Assembly: GCA_027596195.1 (NCBI GenBank) | Contig: JADGJG010000095.1 | Span: 1 to 45,376 of the forward strand | DNA length: 45,376 nucleotides | Direction of reading: 5' to 3' | Origin: Podochytrium sp. JEL0797 | Taxonomy: Eukaryota; Chytridiomycota; Chytridiomycetes; Chytridiales; Chytriomycetaceae | Shown: in pieces, positions 45,125 through 45,376 of the stretch | Layout of the letters: every line of letters starts with the position of its first letter | Position numbering within the stretch: the stretch's first letter is position 1 | Made by a program: the position numbers and the translations under genes | The notes under the pieces: model-generated | What the model was told of the DNA's origin: nothing | Seen by the model: the letters and a program-made list of their open reading frames with translations, nothing else | Database searches by the model: none

Positions 45125-45183
45125 CGCGTTCACCTCCCTCCAAGAAAAACACAAACCCCCAACTCCTCCGCCCACACTTGAGA

Positions 45184-45376
45184 ATGAAACTCAACTTTCT
45201 GCCTCTCGTCCTTGCAGCCGCCGTCCAAGGCTTGTCAGTTCCAAGACAGCAGCCCCTCATCTCGCAGGCGGAAATCGCTGGTCAAGTCGAGACCATGTTC
45301 CGCTCGCTTTCCGTTTGCCAGCAACAATGCGTCTCGAATCAGCTCGTCCTCCATATGGGAATGTCTCACTTGACTG
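45184..45376 (+). CDS. Second peroxidase copy, 3' truncated by window end
   Basis: The 193 visible coding bases are identical to the first 193 bases of the peroxidase at 42916 (same signal peptide and start of the Cys-rich region), and the 59 bases before the ATG also match. The heme domain lies beyond the window. The flanks further upstream differ, so this is a true second locus within the sequence given rather than a simple duplicated read, unless the assembly ended in a repeat. Confidence 0.85.
   Translation, partial: MKLNFLPLVLAAAVQGLSVPRQQPLISQAEIAGQVETMFRSLSVCQQQCVSNQLVLHMGMSHLT

Overview
The window looks like nuclear DNA of a fungus, most likely an early-diverging (chytrid-like) lineage. 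Genes are compact and carry many short introns of about 50-65 nt. Several gene types are typical of fungi: a bifunctional ADE5,7 without a GART domain, a GT71/MNN1-type mannosyltransferase, a CSC1 channel, and a Lam/Sip3-like sterol-transfer protein. The window also holds probable BORC-subunit-5 and UBE2T homologues; their presence points away from ordinary Dikarya, but this placement is inference. Spliced models were built by hand from reading frame, family conservation and GT(GC)-AG sites. Every model reported as complete closes to a whole number of codons.

Layout. 1-3490 (+): 3' part of a BAR-PH-GRAM-VASt lipid-transfer gene. 3558-5001 (-): disordered protein with clathrin-box-like motifs. 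About 5280-6530: gene relics, including a decayed C2H2 zinc finger. 6530-7843 (+): mitochondrial carrier. 8176-9443 (+): ABHD4/5-CLD1 type hydrolase. 9603-12810 (-): CSC1/OSCA channel. 12899-13891 (+): GST-like gene with damaged structure. 13965-15959 (-): FHA checkpoint kinase. 16069-18170 (-): GT71 glycosyltransferase. 18410-19337 (-): single-pass membrane protein. 19682-22100 (+): transketolase. 22263-23293: inverted-repeat element with internal direct repeats. 24017-25497 and 25865-27049 (+): tandem secreted LysM-Pro-rich-DPBB proteins. 27155-28113 (+): BORC subunit 5-like. 28121-31150 (-): DPH6 diphthamide synthetase. 31191-32111 (+): VPS28. 32243-34928 (+): ADE5,7. 35065-36221 (-): G-protein beta subunit. 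37134-38606 (+): ribosomal protein eS1. 39067-40955 (-): GSK3 kinase. 41501-42608 (+): UBE2T-like E2. 42916-44406 (+): secreted class I-type heme peroxidase. 45184-end (+): start of an identical second peroxidase copy.

Most genes are unrelated housekeeping genes: purine synthesis, pentose phosphate pathway, translation, endosomal sorting and signalling. The accessory part is the pair of tandemly duplicated secreted-protein loci, LysM/DPBB and peroxidase. Both have TATA-containing promoters and near-identical copies, which suggests recent expansion of a cell-surface or extracellular repertoire. Spacing is tight: DPH6 and VPS28 start codons are 40 bp apart, and the BORC5-like and DPH6 stop codons are 7 bp apart.
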